Notes: generated by a model from the sequence alone, not told the origin. Counted from the first letter of the stretch, positions 50,890-61,188 are shown. The stretch is 64,000 bases of DNA from Cyprinodon diabolis (GCA_030533445.1 CM060070.1:48256089-48320088), one strand, 5' to 3'. Made by a program: numbers and translations.

Positions 50890-51230
50890 CAGACATGTGG
50901 CTAACTGATATGCATAAAGGTAACAGAAAACAAAACATATTAAAAACTGTAGTAAATATTAGATTAAATAAAGCACACTATAGAACAACTTGTTTCAAAA
51001 GAAATTCCTCTGGATCCTGTTTTTTCATTCTGGGTTTATATCCCAAAAATATTAAATCTAGCAAATGTGAACAGTTATTGATCGATATATGTCTGTTACA
51101 ATCTAAACGGCTAATTGCTCTGTTCTGGAAGAAATCAGCAGCACCAACTATCAGGCCCTGGCTCAGACAAATGTTGACAACTTTACCCCTGGAACGTATA
51201 ACACATCTCCTAAAAGGAAAAGGAAAAATA
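50890..51230 (+). mobile_element. L1 (LINE-1) ORF2 C-terminal fragment, 5' part, split by a Tc1-like insertion
   Basis: The plus frame from about 50,895 carries a Cys/His-poor version of the ORF2 tail: [53 protein letters not shown] and LKGKGK. The RLIALFWKK...TIRPWL...LPLERI spacing is characteristic of L1 ORF2 C-termini. The 5' end is truncated near 50,890. At 51,229 the frame is cut by the Tc1-like element, and the L1 resumes at 52,481. Confidence 0.75.
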
Positions 51231-51259
51231 CACTATATTGCCAAAAGTATTTGCTCACC
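51231..51259 (+). repeat. Left terminal inverted repeat of the Tc1-like element
   Basis: 29 bp, exactly complementary to 52,450-52,478. Transposase is expected to bind within or just inside these ends. Confidence 0.92.
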
Positions 51260-51364
51260 CATCCAAATTATTGGAATCAGGTGTTCCAATCACTTCCATG
51301 GCCACAGGTGTATAAATTCAAGCACCTAGGCATGCAGACTGTTTTTACAAACATTTGTGAAAGA

Positions 51365-52396
51365 ATGGGTCGCTCTCAGGAGCTCAGTGAATTCCAGCGT
51401 GGAACTGTGATAGGATGCCACCTGTGCAACAAATCCAGTCGTGAAATTTCCTCGCTCCTAAATATTCCACAGTCAACTGTCAGCTGTATTATAAGAAAAT
51501 GGAAGTGTTTGGGAACGACAGCAACTCAGCCACGAAGTGGTAGGCCACGTAAACTGACGGAGCGGGGTCAGCGGATGCTGAAGCGCATAGTGCGAAGAGG
51601 TCGCCAACTTTCTGCAGAGTCAATCACTACAGACCTCCAAACTTCATGTGGCCTTCAGATTAGCTCAAGAACAGTGCGCAGAGAGCTTCATGGAATGGGT
51701 TTCCATGGTCGAGCAGCTGCATCCAAGCCATACATAACCAAGTGCAATGCAAAGCGTCGGATGCGGTGGTGTAAAGCACGCCGCCACTGGACTCTAGAGC
51801 AGTGGAGACGCGTTCTCTGGAGTGACGAATCGCGCTTCTCCATCTGGCAATCTGATGGACGGGTCTGGGTTTGGCGGTTGCCAGGAGAACGGTACTTGTC
51901 TGACTGCATTGTGCCAAGTGTAAAGTTTGGTGGAGGGGGGATTATGGTGTGGGGTTGTTTTTCAGGAGCTGGGCTTGGCCCCTTAGTTCCAGTGAAAGGA
52001 ACTCTGAATGCTTCAGCATACCAAGACATTTTGGACAATTCCATGCTCCCAACTTTGTGGGAACAGTTTGGAGCTGGCCCCTTCCTCTTCCAACATGACT
52101 GTGCACCAGTGCACAAAGCAAGGTCCATAAAGACATGGATGACAGAGTCTGGTGTGGATGAACTTGACTGGCCTGCACAGAGTCCTGACCTCAACCCGAT
52201 AGAACACCTTTGGGATGAATTAGAGCGGAGACTGAGAGCCAGGCCTTCTCGTCCAACATCAGTGTGCGACCTCACAAATGCGCTTCTGGAAGAATGGTCA
52301 AAAATTCCCATAAACACACTCCTAAACCTTGTGGACAGCCTTCCCAGAAGAGTTGAAGCTGTTCTAGCTGCAAAGGGTGGACCGACGTCATATTGA
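51365..52396 (+). CDS. Tc1/mariner-superfamily transposase, DD34E, intact (343 aa)
   Basis: Encodes a cut-and-paste transposase that would act in the nucleus on the terminal repeats of its own element. The start at [13 protein letters not shown] is chosen because family members begin there and run about 340 aa; an in-frame upstream ATG at 51,251 would translate the terminal region. Residues about 5-50 form a helix-turn-helix of the paired type. GRPRK at 59-63 is an AT-hook-like basic motif, with a second DNA-binding half to about 110. The catalytic triad is D154 (WSDESRF), D245 (FQHDCAPVH) and E280 (NPIEHLWDE), with exactly 34 residues between the last two. The glycine-rich loop [12 protein letters not shown] lies at 188-199. 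No stop or frameshift interrupts it. It has no evident host promoter and would rely on its own leader. Confidence 0.95.
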   Translation: MGRSQELSEFQRGTVIGCHLCNKSSREISSLLNIPQSTVSCIIRKWKCLGTTATQPRSGRPRKLTERGQRMLKRIVRRGRQLSAESITTDLQTSCGLQISSRTVRRELHGMGFHGRAAASKPYITKCNAKRRMRWCKARRHWTLEQWRRVLWSDESRFSIWQSDGRVWVWRLPGERYLSDCIVPSVKFGGGGIMVWGCFSGAGLGPLVPVKGTLNASAYQDILDNSMLPTLWEQFGAGPFLFQHDCAPVHKARSIKTWMTESGVDELDWPAQSPDLNPIEHLWDELERRLRARPSRPTSVCDLTNALLEEWSKIPINTLLNLVDSLPRRVEAVLAAKGGPTSY

Positions 52397-52449
52397 ACCC
52401 TATGGATTAGGAACGGGATGTCACTTAAGCTCATATGTGAGTCAAGGCA

Positions 52450-52478
52450 GGTGAGCAAATACTTTTGGCAATATAGTG
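52450..52478 (-). repeat. Right terminal inverted repeat of the Tc1-like element
   Basis: Perfect 29-bp complement of the left end, followed by TATA and then the resumed L1 sequence. Confidence 0.92.
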
Positions 52479-52742
52479 TATATGGAGACCCTTTATGAGT
52501 TTTGTGGAAGGTATGGACTTATCTGAAGACGACGAGGACAATTAAGTAACACCAGTTTGGAAATCTGGTTGATATCGGAGCCTTTTTAACCAGTTTGTGT
52601 CTCTAGCTGAAAAAAGTGTAAAAGTATTTAAATGCAGATGTTTATCTGAGCGGGGGTTGGTTTATGGTATGGTTCTTGTACTTGTTTATACGGTTTGTAT
52701 AATTGTTGAAAATAATGAAAAACATTGTTGGAGAAAAAAAAA
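52479..52742 (+). mobile_element. L1 ORF2 tail and 3' untranslated region, continuation after the Tc1-like insertion
   Basis: Read in the L1 frame after allowing for the TA footprint, the sequence from 52,482 gives IWRPFMSFVE and an acidic end before a stop. This fits an L1 ORF2 terminus joined to the fragment ending at 51,228. An AT-rich 3' untranslated region follows and ends in an A-rich stretch near 52,733-52,742. Confidence 0.6.
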
Positions 52743-52960
52743 ATTTGATTACCAGGAGCGCTGAAAAGGGAACGACAATAAACAAGGAAGAGTTCAACTA
52801 AGAGGCAATTCAAAGAAACAATCTAAATCTTAAAGGAAAAGTCTGGTCATCAAGGAAAAATCAATGGATCGTTATTTATCGCTAAACCTAATATGTTTGT
52901 GGTTTATTTAATGAATTTGGCCTTAATCAGTAAAAAAATAAAATTAAAATTTTCGTTGTG
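52743..52960. other. Intergenic stretch, nothing recognised
   Basis: AT-rich, no ORF and no identifiable repeat. Confidence 0.5.
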
Positions 52961-52964
52961 ATCA

Positions 52965-53417
52965 CTTAGTCTGGGAGCGGCCATCTTTGCCCAAATCTAG
53001 TAGCCCCTCCCTCCTGCCATCTTCCAGCAGTGACGTCACGGTGCGGTAAGCCTAGCGCCATTCTCCCCGCTTTACAAGCTAAATCAATGGGAACTACTAG
53101 ACACATCTGCAATCAACAACAATTATTGAAGATTTCCAGAGGACTTCACCATTGAAATTCACCAGAGCTATAGTGAAACTGACAATGCCCACGTGCATGG
53201 CAGCTGGATGCTGGAATACATCGGGTAAAAGTGAAAAAAAAGAGTTATTCCACCTTTCTGATTCCTGATCCTCCACGGACGGGTTGGTCGTTGGATCGCC
53301 AACTTGAAGAGGGAGGATTTGCCATCGAACTTCTGGCCAGAGAAAAAACACGTAATATGTAGCCGACATTTGGAAGAAGAATGTTTTCAAGATGACTTGG
53401 ATAATAGCGCGTTGTGA
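52965..53417 (+). pseudogene. THAP-domain relic with two frameshifts
   Basis: From the ATG at 53,185 the plus strand gives MPTCMAAGCW, matching the first half of a C2CH THAP zinc finger (C-x4-C). After a stop in that frame at 53,266, the next frame gives IPDPPRTGW near 53,261. A third frame from 53,292 gives WIANLKREDL, NFWPEKKHVICSRHLEEECF and a stop at 53,415. The ICSRH supplies the C-x2-H pair. All hallmark parts are present in order over about 77 codons but in three frames, so it is non-functional. The GC-rich lead at 52,965-53,180 (TGACGTCACGGTGCGG near 53,031) may be its old 5' region. THAP domains occur in host regulators and in P-element- or Kolobok-type transposases; a transposon origin is more likely here. 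Confidence 0.75.
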
Positions 53418-54385
53418 CAAACACCAGATACAGCACTGGGACTTGATCAACAGCCGATACCGCACCGTGACAATGTCACTAACCAGTAGGTGGCAGTAGT
53501 GTTCTTTGACAAACATGGATGCCTCCAGTAAAGCACATTCACATGGAAATTACTCTGAATTAAAGACACTGATCATTTATTGAACAGATGGAATCATTTC
53601 AGATTTAAAGAACTTTCAGAAGTTTGGATTCTGAATTTGACCAAACTTTTCGTTTAACATCAAACACAGATGAACAGAAATCAAAGCATGACTGAAAACC
53701 TGAACAGAACCCAAAAGAAGACCATTAATCTTGATGTGTTTAACATTTAGAAACCCAGGTGTCTAAAATAAGCAGACATGCCAAACATGAGTAACTATTT
53801 CAGAAGTTGGAGTAGCGGGCCCAGTCAGTGTCATAGACAGACACCTGATAGATGTTGCAAAGGGTGGGTCGTGTTGATACCAAATATGTCCAGTCCGTGA
53901 TTCACATCACTAAGCAAAGGAAAGAAAGAGAACCATTGGATCATGGAATCCTAGATCCAGTAAAGTAAAATATGTATATACTACACTCTAGCATTTCAAA
54001 CTAAATATATAAACTATATATACTACCCCAAATAAAACAAGGAAAAGAGGATCTGGGTCCTAAAGTGTTGATACTGGTTGTAGGGCTTTAAGTTTGCATT
54101 AATCATGATCCCCTTTCCACTGCAGGGAAGAGCTGATTGTATGTTTCATATGACCACTTATACAGTTAATATTGAAATAAATGTTTAATAGAATCAGAAT
54201 TTCACACATTACCTTAAAAGATCTTAACCAACTTCATTCATTTATTGTCATATTAAATAACAAAATAATGTAAATAGTATAAATTAGCTAGAGAAACGAG
54301 TAGATGAGTGATGAAGGTAGGTTTGTTATTCTGTTTTTACTCTAAAGGATTATATCAATACTATTCCTGTTTGGTGGTTTTTGGA
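53418..54385. other. Intergenic stretch, nothing recognised
   Basis: AT-rich sequence of nearly 1 kb. It could contain the decayed remainder of the THAP-bearing element, but no further domain could be read in any frame. Confidence 0.45.
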
Positions 54386-54389
54386 CATT

Positions 54390-54780
54390 ATTTTCTAGTC
54401 ATTGTTCTTATTTCCCTTTTGCTTTATTAAAGTTATTTTCTAGTTTTAGTTAAGTCCTGTGTACTCTTCATTGTCCCGCTCCTTTCCCCTAACTCCCTTC
54501 TAGATCCTTCTATTCACGTCTGCTCCCAGTTAGCTGATCACTCCAATCATTGTTCTGTCTCCTCCTCTGCATTTCCTCTTTGCTGGACGGTTCCTCTCCA
54601 GTTCTATGTATGTTCCTCTCCAGTGACTCCTCATTTTGGTTGCCAAGTTCCCTCCCTGCTCAGTCTGGATTTATACTTCTGTTGCCACCAACTTCATCAT
54701 CAGACCTACATAAACCATCTGTCCTTCGGTCTCTGGGTCATCTACAAACATCCACCAACCCTGACAGAAAGTAAAGCCAC
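54390..54780 (+). repeat. Interspersed repeat ending in CAACCCTGACAGAAAG
   Basis: Pyrimidine-rich sequence resembling 3' ends of fish retroelements. A diverged inverted partner lies at 50,500-50,830. The two overlapping small ORFs (54,550-54,774 and 54,623-54,859) belong to it and have no recognisable domain. Confidence 0.4.
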
Positions 54781-54802
54781 AGTTCCACTGTCGCTGCTCA
54801 AA

Positions 54803-56281
54803 TACACTACTAAGAAAAACAAACAGGACCTTAAAGTGAAAAACGTTTTTTTTTTATAAAATAAAAAACATGAAATCATGTGTCCCCCAATTATTGGCAC
54901 CGCTAACAATTCCACTAAAAATTTTATTGATTTCCTGTAGTTGCTAAAGTTGGTCAGGGTATCTAGGAACTTTTAATTAGTAATTCATGACTTCCTGTTT
55001 CCCTGGGGTATAAATATGACGTGACGCAGAGGCCTAAATCTCTTACCAATTAGTCAGCATGGCAAAGACTAGAGAACACACAATTCAAGTAAGGCAGATG
55101 TGCGTCGACCTTCATAAGTCAGGCAATGGTTACAAGGAAATAGCCACTTGCCTTAACTTGCCTTCATCTACAGTCAGAGGAATCAGTAAGAAGTTTAAAC
55201 AACTGGAACAATAACAAACAAGGCTGGAAGAGGTCGCAGGTTTATCTAGTCACAGCCCACAGTGAGGAAGATGGTAAGAGAAGTAAAAAAAGTCCTACGC
55301 TCACTGTCACAGAATTGGAACAAAGAGTCTTTGGGTCACAAAGTCTCCAAAACAACCATCAGACGCTCTCATGCCAACGAGCTGTTTGGAAGGCATGCAA
55401 GGAAAACACCTTTTCTCACCAACATTCACAAACGTGAACGTCTGCAGTTTGCTAAGCGGGACTGGGACTTCAACTGGGATCCTGTGCTTTGGTTAGATTA
55501 GACTAACATTGAGCTTTTTGACAACAAACGCTCTAAGTGGGTCTGGCGTAAAACAAAAGATGAGTATGCAGAAAGCACCTCATGCCCACGGTGAAGTATG
55601 GTGGAGGATCTGTAATGCTGTGGGCCTGTTTCTCTTCCAAAGGCCCTGGGGACCTTGATAGGGTGCACGGCATCATGAAGGCTTTGAAATACCAGGACCT
55701 TTTAAATGTAAACCTGATGGCCTCTGCCAAAAAGCTGAAGATGGCTCGTCATTGGGTCTTTCAGCAGGATAATGATCCGAAACATGTGGCAAAATCTACA
55801 CAAAAATGGTTCAGCAGTCACAAAATCCAGGTCCTCCCATGGCCATCTCAGTCCCCACACCTCAACCCAATGGAAAACCTGCAGGGCGAGCTGAAGAGGA
55901 GAGCGCATGAGAGAGGACCCAGGACGCTGGATGATCCAGAAAGATTGTCCAAAGAAGAATGGTCAAAGATCCCTCCCTCTGTGTTCTGCAATCTTGGGAA
56001 ATGTTATAGGAGGAGATTAAGTGCTGTCATGTTGGCAAAAGGAGGCTACAAACTATTAACATCAGGGGTGCCAATAATTATGGAACACATGATTTCACAT
56101 TTTTTATTTTCCAAATGTATGGTTTTATTTTTATCACCAAAGTAATGTACTTAAATAAAAGGTTGGATTTTTCACTTTTTTTGCATTTTGGTTCTTTGTT
56201 GTTTAAAAAACAAAGGAGAATTTTTTTAAGTCCTCGACCAAATCTTAAACAGGGGTGCCAATAACTGCGGAGGGTACTGTA
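54803..56281 (+). mobile_element. Degenerate Tc1-like transposon (second family)
   Basis: About 1.48 kb. The right end keeps an outer terminal repeat whose complement begins CAGTACCCTCCGCAG (56,250-56,279) and is followed by TA. An inner repeat lies at 56,064-56,102, whose complement matches 54,868-54,905 (TGAAATCATGTGT then AATTATTGGCACC). Such paired outer and inner repeats are the IR/DR layout of Sleeping Beauty-like elements. The left outer repeat is missing or unrecognisable. The element is unrelated at family level to the one at 51.2 kb. Confidence 0.8.
55059..56085 (+). pseudogene. Tc1-like transposase pseudogene
   Basis: The reading starts at MAKTREHTIQVRQM (55,059) with a paired-type helix-turn-helix (LHKSGNGYKEIATCLNLPSSTV) and stops at 55,212. 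It resumes in another frame at about 55,262. There WDPVLWLD is followed directly by a stop (55,499) where the family has the Glu of the DE pair. Another shift leads to the frame from 55,582 with YGGGSVMLWACFS, FQQDNDPKH and NPMENL. The second Asp and final Glu are preserved with 34 residues between them. At least two frameshifts and two stops make it inactive. Confidence 0.9.
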
Positions 56282-57060
56282 CAGACGCACACATTTCCTC
56301 CTAATATTAATGCCCAAATATTATTTGTTGTATCTTTTGTTATGCGGTTGTGACCAGTAAGTGTGTGAGATTATGGACTCACCATCCACCATGTCCTGGC
56401 GCTGACATCGTAGCATAGCTGCCACTTCACTGAGTTTTCAGTCTGATTGGATCTTCGGGATGTAGACGTTGTTGCCATGATAGAGGAACGCAGCAGTCTA
56501 AGCATCAAATTGGAGTTCAGGATGGAAACTACAGTTTGCTGCTAATCCAGTTTAATTGAAATTCCACAACGTCCAGATTCCAGATTAGTGTAGATTAAGA
56601 TCCTCCCAGAGTGGAGCCTATAAAAAGAGGAGTGACATAAATCAGTGCTGTAAAATCTTCTCTGGTCGGGGTCCTGCAGAAATCCTGCAAAATCAAGACT
56701 GTTGTTTCTTTATGTGAGCTGCTTCCTTCCTCATTAGGTTGGTGATTCTGGTTCTCACAGACTTAATCAAATCCTCTAAACATTACAGAAAGACTTTAAA
56801 AAAGAAAAGAGCAAAGCAAATGCATCTCTTTAAGTTTTAGACTTCACTGTTTAATCAGGTCTTCAATGGTTGGATTCCTGCATAGAGTCCAAACAGTTTC
56901 TAAATCTCACTTCAACTCTTTCCAGGTTCAGGTATGTCTTCACAGAAAATAATGTTTTAGCTGCTCTGTAAGTGAGAGAGGGTCAAAGAGGAAAAACCAT
57001 CAGAAAGCCAAGCCCTGAGTGGGCTGTCCCTCTGGAGAGAATGATTACAGATGTGTGCCT
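56282..57060. other. Intergenic stretch, nothing recognised
   Basis: No ORF over 60 codons with a recognisable motif and no repeat family could be identified. Confidence 0.5.
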
Positions 57061-57085
57061 ACACACACACACACACACACACACA
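57061..57085. repeat. (CA)12 microsatellite
   Basis: Uninterrupted ACACAC run of 25 bases, a type frequent in fish DNA. Confidence 0.95.
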
Positions 57086-58099
57086 ACGCAACAAATAAAC
57101 CTTTTCATAAGCAGTTATATAGGAATGAAAGAAATGAGCTAAAATGTTTATTTTTGCTCATGGTTGGTGTATCATTTAACAGTGACTCAGGCTTCATTTT
57201 AAAATGACTGTCCTTTATTCTTGTCCTTCTGCATAACTTTTCCAAACACAACCTCTGCTCTAATGTTGCCCTGCCTGCAGATCATTGGGAAACAGTTATA
57301 GGGATGTTCTTGACCCTTTAAGTAACACATGATTTTCAACGTCCTTCATCTTTATTTAGATCTGTCATCTGATAACAGAAGAATCACTTCTATTGAAAGT
57401 GGGGTGGGAAACAGTAGTTTGTCCTAAACCTAGAGGGTTAGAACCTCCAGTCCGTCTGTCCCAGGCAGAATGTCCCTCAGAAAGACACACATTGCCTACT
57501 GATGGTGGTCGTGGGGGCTGCTCTCCTGTTCAGCCAATCTAGCTCTAGGAATAGATGTCCCACAGCTAGATGCTAGCTGATAGCCCAATAGTTTTGCTTT
57601 CACAGGCAGACCAGCACGGCTGCTGCCATAAGGTTCATATTGGAACTTATATATTAAACTGCATTGAACATTATTTAGGGAGTAAAATTATAGAGACGGA
57701 AAGGGAGGAGTGGGAGAGTGTGTGGGGGGGAGAACTAAGGGGGAAGAGAGAGACAGGATAGAGTGACAAAACATCCAAAATAGACACAGAAGATCTAGAG
57801 TAACTCCTAGAAGTCTGCTTCCACATCTGGATGAGACGGCAGGAACAGAAAACAGAGAACAGCAAAAAGAAGACAACAGAGAACCAAAGTAAAGATCAGA
57901 AAGCTTCCAGAGCAGCAGGTATCCCTCAGATATCCATGTGTGTGGAAGGAAAACCTGTGGTGATTCCACAATATTAATCAGGGTGGGATAGATCTGTAGC
58001 ATCAGATTAGCAGTTATTATCATTGTCAATCTGTGAACACCTGGAACCAAATGCATGAGCATGCTGGTACAAAAAGCTTCTACAGAGGGAAAGAATTAT
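57086..58099. other. Intergenic stretch with purine-rich part, no gene seen
   Basis: The segment 57,690-57,900 is strongly purine-biased on the plus strand (GAGAG and GGAAAG runs). That bias alone opens the two minus-strand ORFs there. No domain or known repeat was recognised. Confidence 0.45.
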
Positions 58100-59050
58100 T
58101 AATAAGAGGTGTGGGCGGCCCCAGACTCGCCCTACAGGGCCCTGGACCGATCCTGGCCCCAGATATCCAGAGGGGAAGGTGGGAAGGTGAGACTGTGGAG
58201 GGGTATCCAGTGATGGTGATTACTGGCACACTAGGATGGCAGACACAGGGATGGCTGGGCTCACCAGAGAAAGGCAGACAAGAGAACCGGCAGACTGACC
58301 CCCAAGGGTGCAATCGCCAAAAGGGCCCAGTCCCTGAGGGGCCCGACCCTGGAGTCCTTAGTACCAGGAGCCCATGGGCTCCGCTTGTGCCCAGTTACGC
58401 CCAAGGTGGACCCTGATGAGAGCCCAGGGGTTGGGATCTAAGGGAGGAGTAAAGCAGTGTGGCCCAGGTAGAGCCCCAAACATGACCCCAGGCCCACCCC
58501 ATAGAAGGACACCACCTCCCCAAAGGCGCAGGCCCCAACCCCCCCACAGAATCCCCCCATAAAACTAATGGCCACCCCAGCAGATCCCAGAGCAGGTATC
58601 CAACCCACTAAAGACCCCACCTTGCCCCGAGCCAGTCACAGCTGTTCTGGTTCGCACATCCATATTGTCCTTTCATACCAATGGCAGCCGGCAGTCCAGC
58701 CCTCTAGGCCAAGTATGGCATGCCAGACACCCCTACAGCGTCCCATCACCTGACTGCAGGCATCGGCCGCATGCAGGGTCAGGGCAGGCAGCCAGGCAGA
58801 CCCACACCACAACCTGAGGTGCATCCAGACACCATGGTTGTATCCCACCTGCCATAAAGCCACGCCAGCCAGCCGGCTCTCTGGCAAGGATGGGGCCAAA
58901 CCCTCCAACATCATAGACCCCCACCCAATGCCAGGAACCATCATCCCCCATCCCAGGGGACGGACTGGACACCGAGCACTGTTGTTTCTGTCAGTGAGCA
59001 CCAATGCAGCTGTGTCTACAATGCAGCTCATCACCATCAGTTTATGAATG
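58100..59050. other. C-rich block of unknown nature with overlapping ORFs
   Basis: Plus-strand sequence is rich in CCC and CCA from about 58,290 to 58,990, unlike the AT-rich surroundings. Several overlapping ORFs result on both strands. The longest is a 247-aa minus-strand frame at 58,636-59,379, whose N-terminal half comes from the ordinary flanking sequence. None shows a domain I recognise. The block may be part of a transposon whose family I cannot name. Confidence 0.3.
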
Positions 59051-59679
59051 ACTGAACGACTAAAGGTGAAGCGTGTTGGAGTCCTTTGAATTGAATAGGT
59101 GGCATACAAGTTCAGGCCATTATTGAGATTACAGGATATTATCACAACAATATCAAAAAGTAAATGAGATATGGACACTTTATTCACAGTCATTGGAAAT
59201 GAGTTTGTTTTAGGGACATTTTTTTCCAGCGAGGACCCTGAGCCTGTTTGGGCAGAGTCCTCCACCAATGGGGCTACCACCCTGCCTACGTAAGCTGGTA
59301 TGGAGTGGTGGATGGAGAAGTCCTTATTGACCTTACAAACCTTGTGGCTGAGCTGATGCTGGGGTTTATTACTCACCAATTACCAAAGCTTTAGTCCTGA
59401 CATGGCCATAATGGGTGTAGGACCAGTCTATTCACCTTTGCCCTACAGTAGCAGCCATTCAAAATGGTCCTTCCCAGTCAAAAGCCAGCCGAATGGCAGC
59501 AAAATCCCCTCCAACTTCCAGCCATTGGCCTTCTCCTGGGTGTGCATATTATCTACTCTGACTCCACCCTTTCACTTAATTGCAGGGTCTGACCAGGATA
59601 TGACGATTCTCTTTAGGTCTTAATGTCCATAAATCGTGACAAAAACAATATTTTAGATGTTTAAAAAGGAATTGTAGGG
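59051..59679. other. Intergenic stretch, nothing recognised
   Basis: No clear gene or repeat. The minus-strand ORF from the C-rich block runs through its first 330 bases without any motif. Confidence 0.4.
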
Positions 59680-59812
59680 GACCAGCCACTGACCAGGCAA
59701 GGACCAGCCACTGACTAAGCAAGGACCAGGCAAGGAACAGCCAATGACTAAGCAAGGACCAGGCAAGGACCAGCCAATGACTAAGCAAGGACCAGGCAAG
59801 GAACAGCCAAGA
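59680..59812. repeat. 33-bp minisatellite, about four units
   Basis: Tandem units of the form GCAAGGACCAGGCAAGGA, M, CAGCCAATGACTAA, where M is A or C. The outer units are degenerate (CCACTGACCAGGC at the left, CCAAGAACC at the right). Confidence 0.85.
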
Positions 59813-59937
59813 ACCATCTAAGTGGGGAAATTTGAATGGTTGAAATAAAGGCCCTGACTGTAAAAAAAGAAATATTTAAGAAAACACAGACATAAACTTA
59901 TCTGTTAAACGTCACAGAGGAAACCTGGTTAAAGGTC

Positions 59938-61068
59938 TAAACCACAAGTGGGCATTTTGAGGCCCGCAAGCCAATTTGGCTAGTTGGGCCTCCCTCTCTC
60001 TCTGGTCTGAGGTCCTCATTCAAAAATAAAAACATGGCATGAAGATAGAGCACATGATCCATGTGCCGACCTTTGCAGGTTGGAGTCCCAGTCTGTCCAC
60101 TTTGTCTCTTAACAAAGAAAAAACGTATTTTGGTGTGCAATCGACACACCTGGGATTTTTTAAAGGATTCGATGCATTGTTAATGAATATGCTAACACAT
60201 ACTGACCGGTAATGCTAGTAGCTGATTCCCTGATCTCCACAACATGTCATCTAACAGCAAACAGATTAATTCTGAAACCTGCATTTTCAACAATGCATGG
60301 AAAGCAACATATTTGTTTATAGAAGTCAAAGGTGAAGCGTTAGTTTAGTTTGTGGTGCACAGGTAAATGAACTAAAGGAAAACAATATCCATCGAAACAC
60401 CTCGAAAAATAAGTGTTTGTTGCAAACTCAACACTTTTTACAAAATGCTTGGCATCCAGAGGTTCTTCATATTCCTCCAGATTTTTAGAAAAAGCTAACT
60501 GTTTTCTGATAGGGACTTTATGGAGGACCCGTGTGCTAATTTGTCCTGAACAAAAAGGCCCTTTTGAGAACATCCCCCTCTTTCACCTCTCCGTAAAGAG
60601 GATTACAGACATCGTAAGCAGGCAGATAATTAAACTGAATGAGAGCACAAATGGCTGAGGACTTCTCCCTGGCTGTGGATGAGAGCTGTCTGATACGGGA
60701 CACTTCCCAGATGCTCATCTTTATCCGTGGGATGGATGCAGACTTCTGACTCACAGAGGAGCCGGCAGGCATGCAGTCAACGAAAGAGGCAACAGCGGAG
60801 AGAGATCTGTTAGCAGAGCTAAGTCTGTGTCTCAAAAGTTTGGGTCGAAATGGGACAAACTGGGCATGAACATGGATGGGTGTCCAAATATCTCATGTAA
60901 AAAACGTTGGTCTATTAAAGAGAATCCAGGATAAAGTGGCAGAAAAGACCTCTGAGTGAAGTGAGCCCTTATTATACATCAGTAAGTGCCGTGCGAATGT
61001 TAAAGGTGAATTACGTTGTTGATGTTGTAACTAAAACTGAAACATCATCAGATCATGGCTGTTTCAAA
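59938..61068 (+). mobile_element. hAT-type element relic
   Basis: The left end near 59,938 (AGTGGGCATTTTGAGGCCCG) resembles the start of vertebrate hAT elements that encode GTF2IRD2-like transposases. The transposase pseudogene follows from 60,244. No matching right end was found before the tandem CCTAGGCTAC motifs at 61,090. Confidence 0.55.
60244..61065 (+). pseudogene. hAT transposase pseudogene, GTF2IRD2-like
   Basis: Pieces of one protein appear in order but in several frames. SETCIFNNAWKATYLFIEVKGEA follows the start at 60,244. LICPEQKGPFENIPLFHLS lies near 60,540-60,600. EDFSLAVDESCLIRDTSQM and LIFIRGMDADF start at 60,654 and end in a stop, then LTEE and KEATAERDLLAELS. NMDGCPN is near 60,870, KRIQDKVAEK near 60,920, and LKVNYVVDVVTKTE near 61,000. 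The VDES Asp corresponds to the first catalytic residue of hAT transposases. The BED zinc-finger part is missing or unreadable, and the C-terminal dimerisation region is absent. It is related to the transposase domesticated as GTF2IRD2 in mammals, but here it is a decayed element copy. Confidence 0.75.
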
Positions 61069-61084
61069 TGAGACCCATTACCTA

Positions 61085-61145
61085 GGCTACCACCATGGCC
61101 TAGGCTACCCCAAGACATAGGGTACCCCATGACCTAGGCTACGAC
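61085..61145. repeat. Short degenerate tandem repeat of CCTAGGCTAC
   Basis: Three or four imperfect units of about 20 bp (CCTAGGCTACCACCATGG, CCTAGGCTACCCCAAGACAT, GGGTACCCCATGA, CCTAGGCTAC). Confidence 0.7.
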
Positions 61146-61188
61146 ACATCCATCATTGGCTGAGTCTGGGAAATTAGCTGAAAAGCTT

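Larger units (their letters stand above)
51231..52478 (+). mobile_element. Complete Tc1-like DNA transposon with intact transposase
   Basis: A 1,248-bp element bounded by perfect 29-bp terminal inverted repeats (51,231-51,259 and 52,450-52,478) starting CACTATATTGCC. TA dinucleotides flank it, with a TA at 51,229 and TATA at 52,479-52,482. The family terminus may include one more TA, so one TA may have been lost on the left. It carries a single intact DD34E transposase gene and has landed inside an L1 fragment. The combination of intact TIRs and ORF indicates a young copy. Confidence 0.93.

Noticed and set aside
51688..52458. 256-codon minus-strand ORF
   Set aside because: Antisense shadow of the Tc1-like transposase.
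53097..53516. 139-codon minus-strand ORF
   Set aside because: Antisense to the THAP-domain relic, which explains the sequence better.
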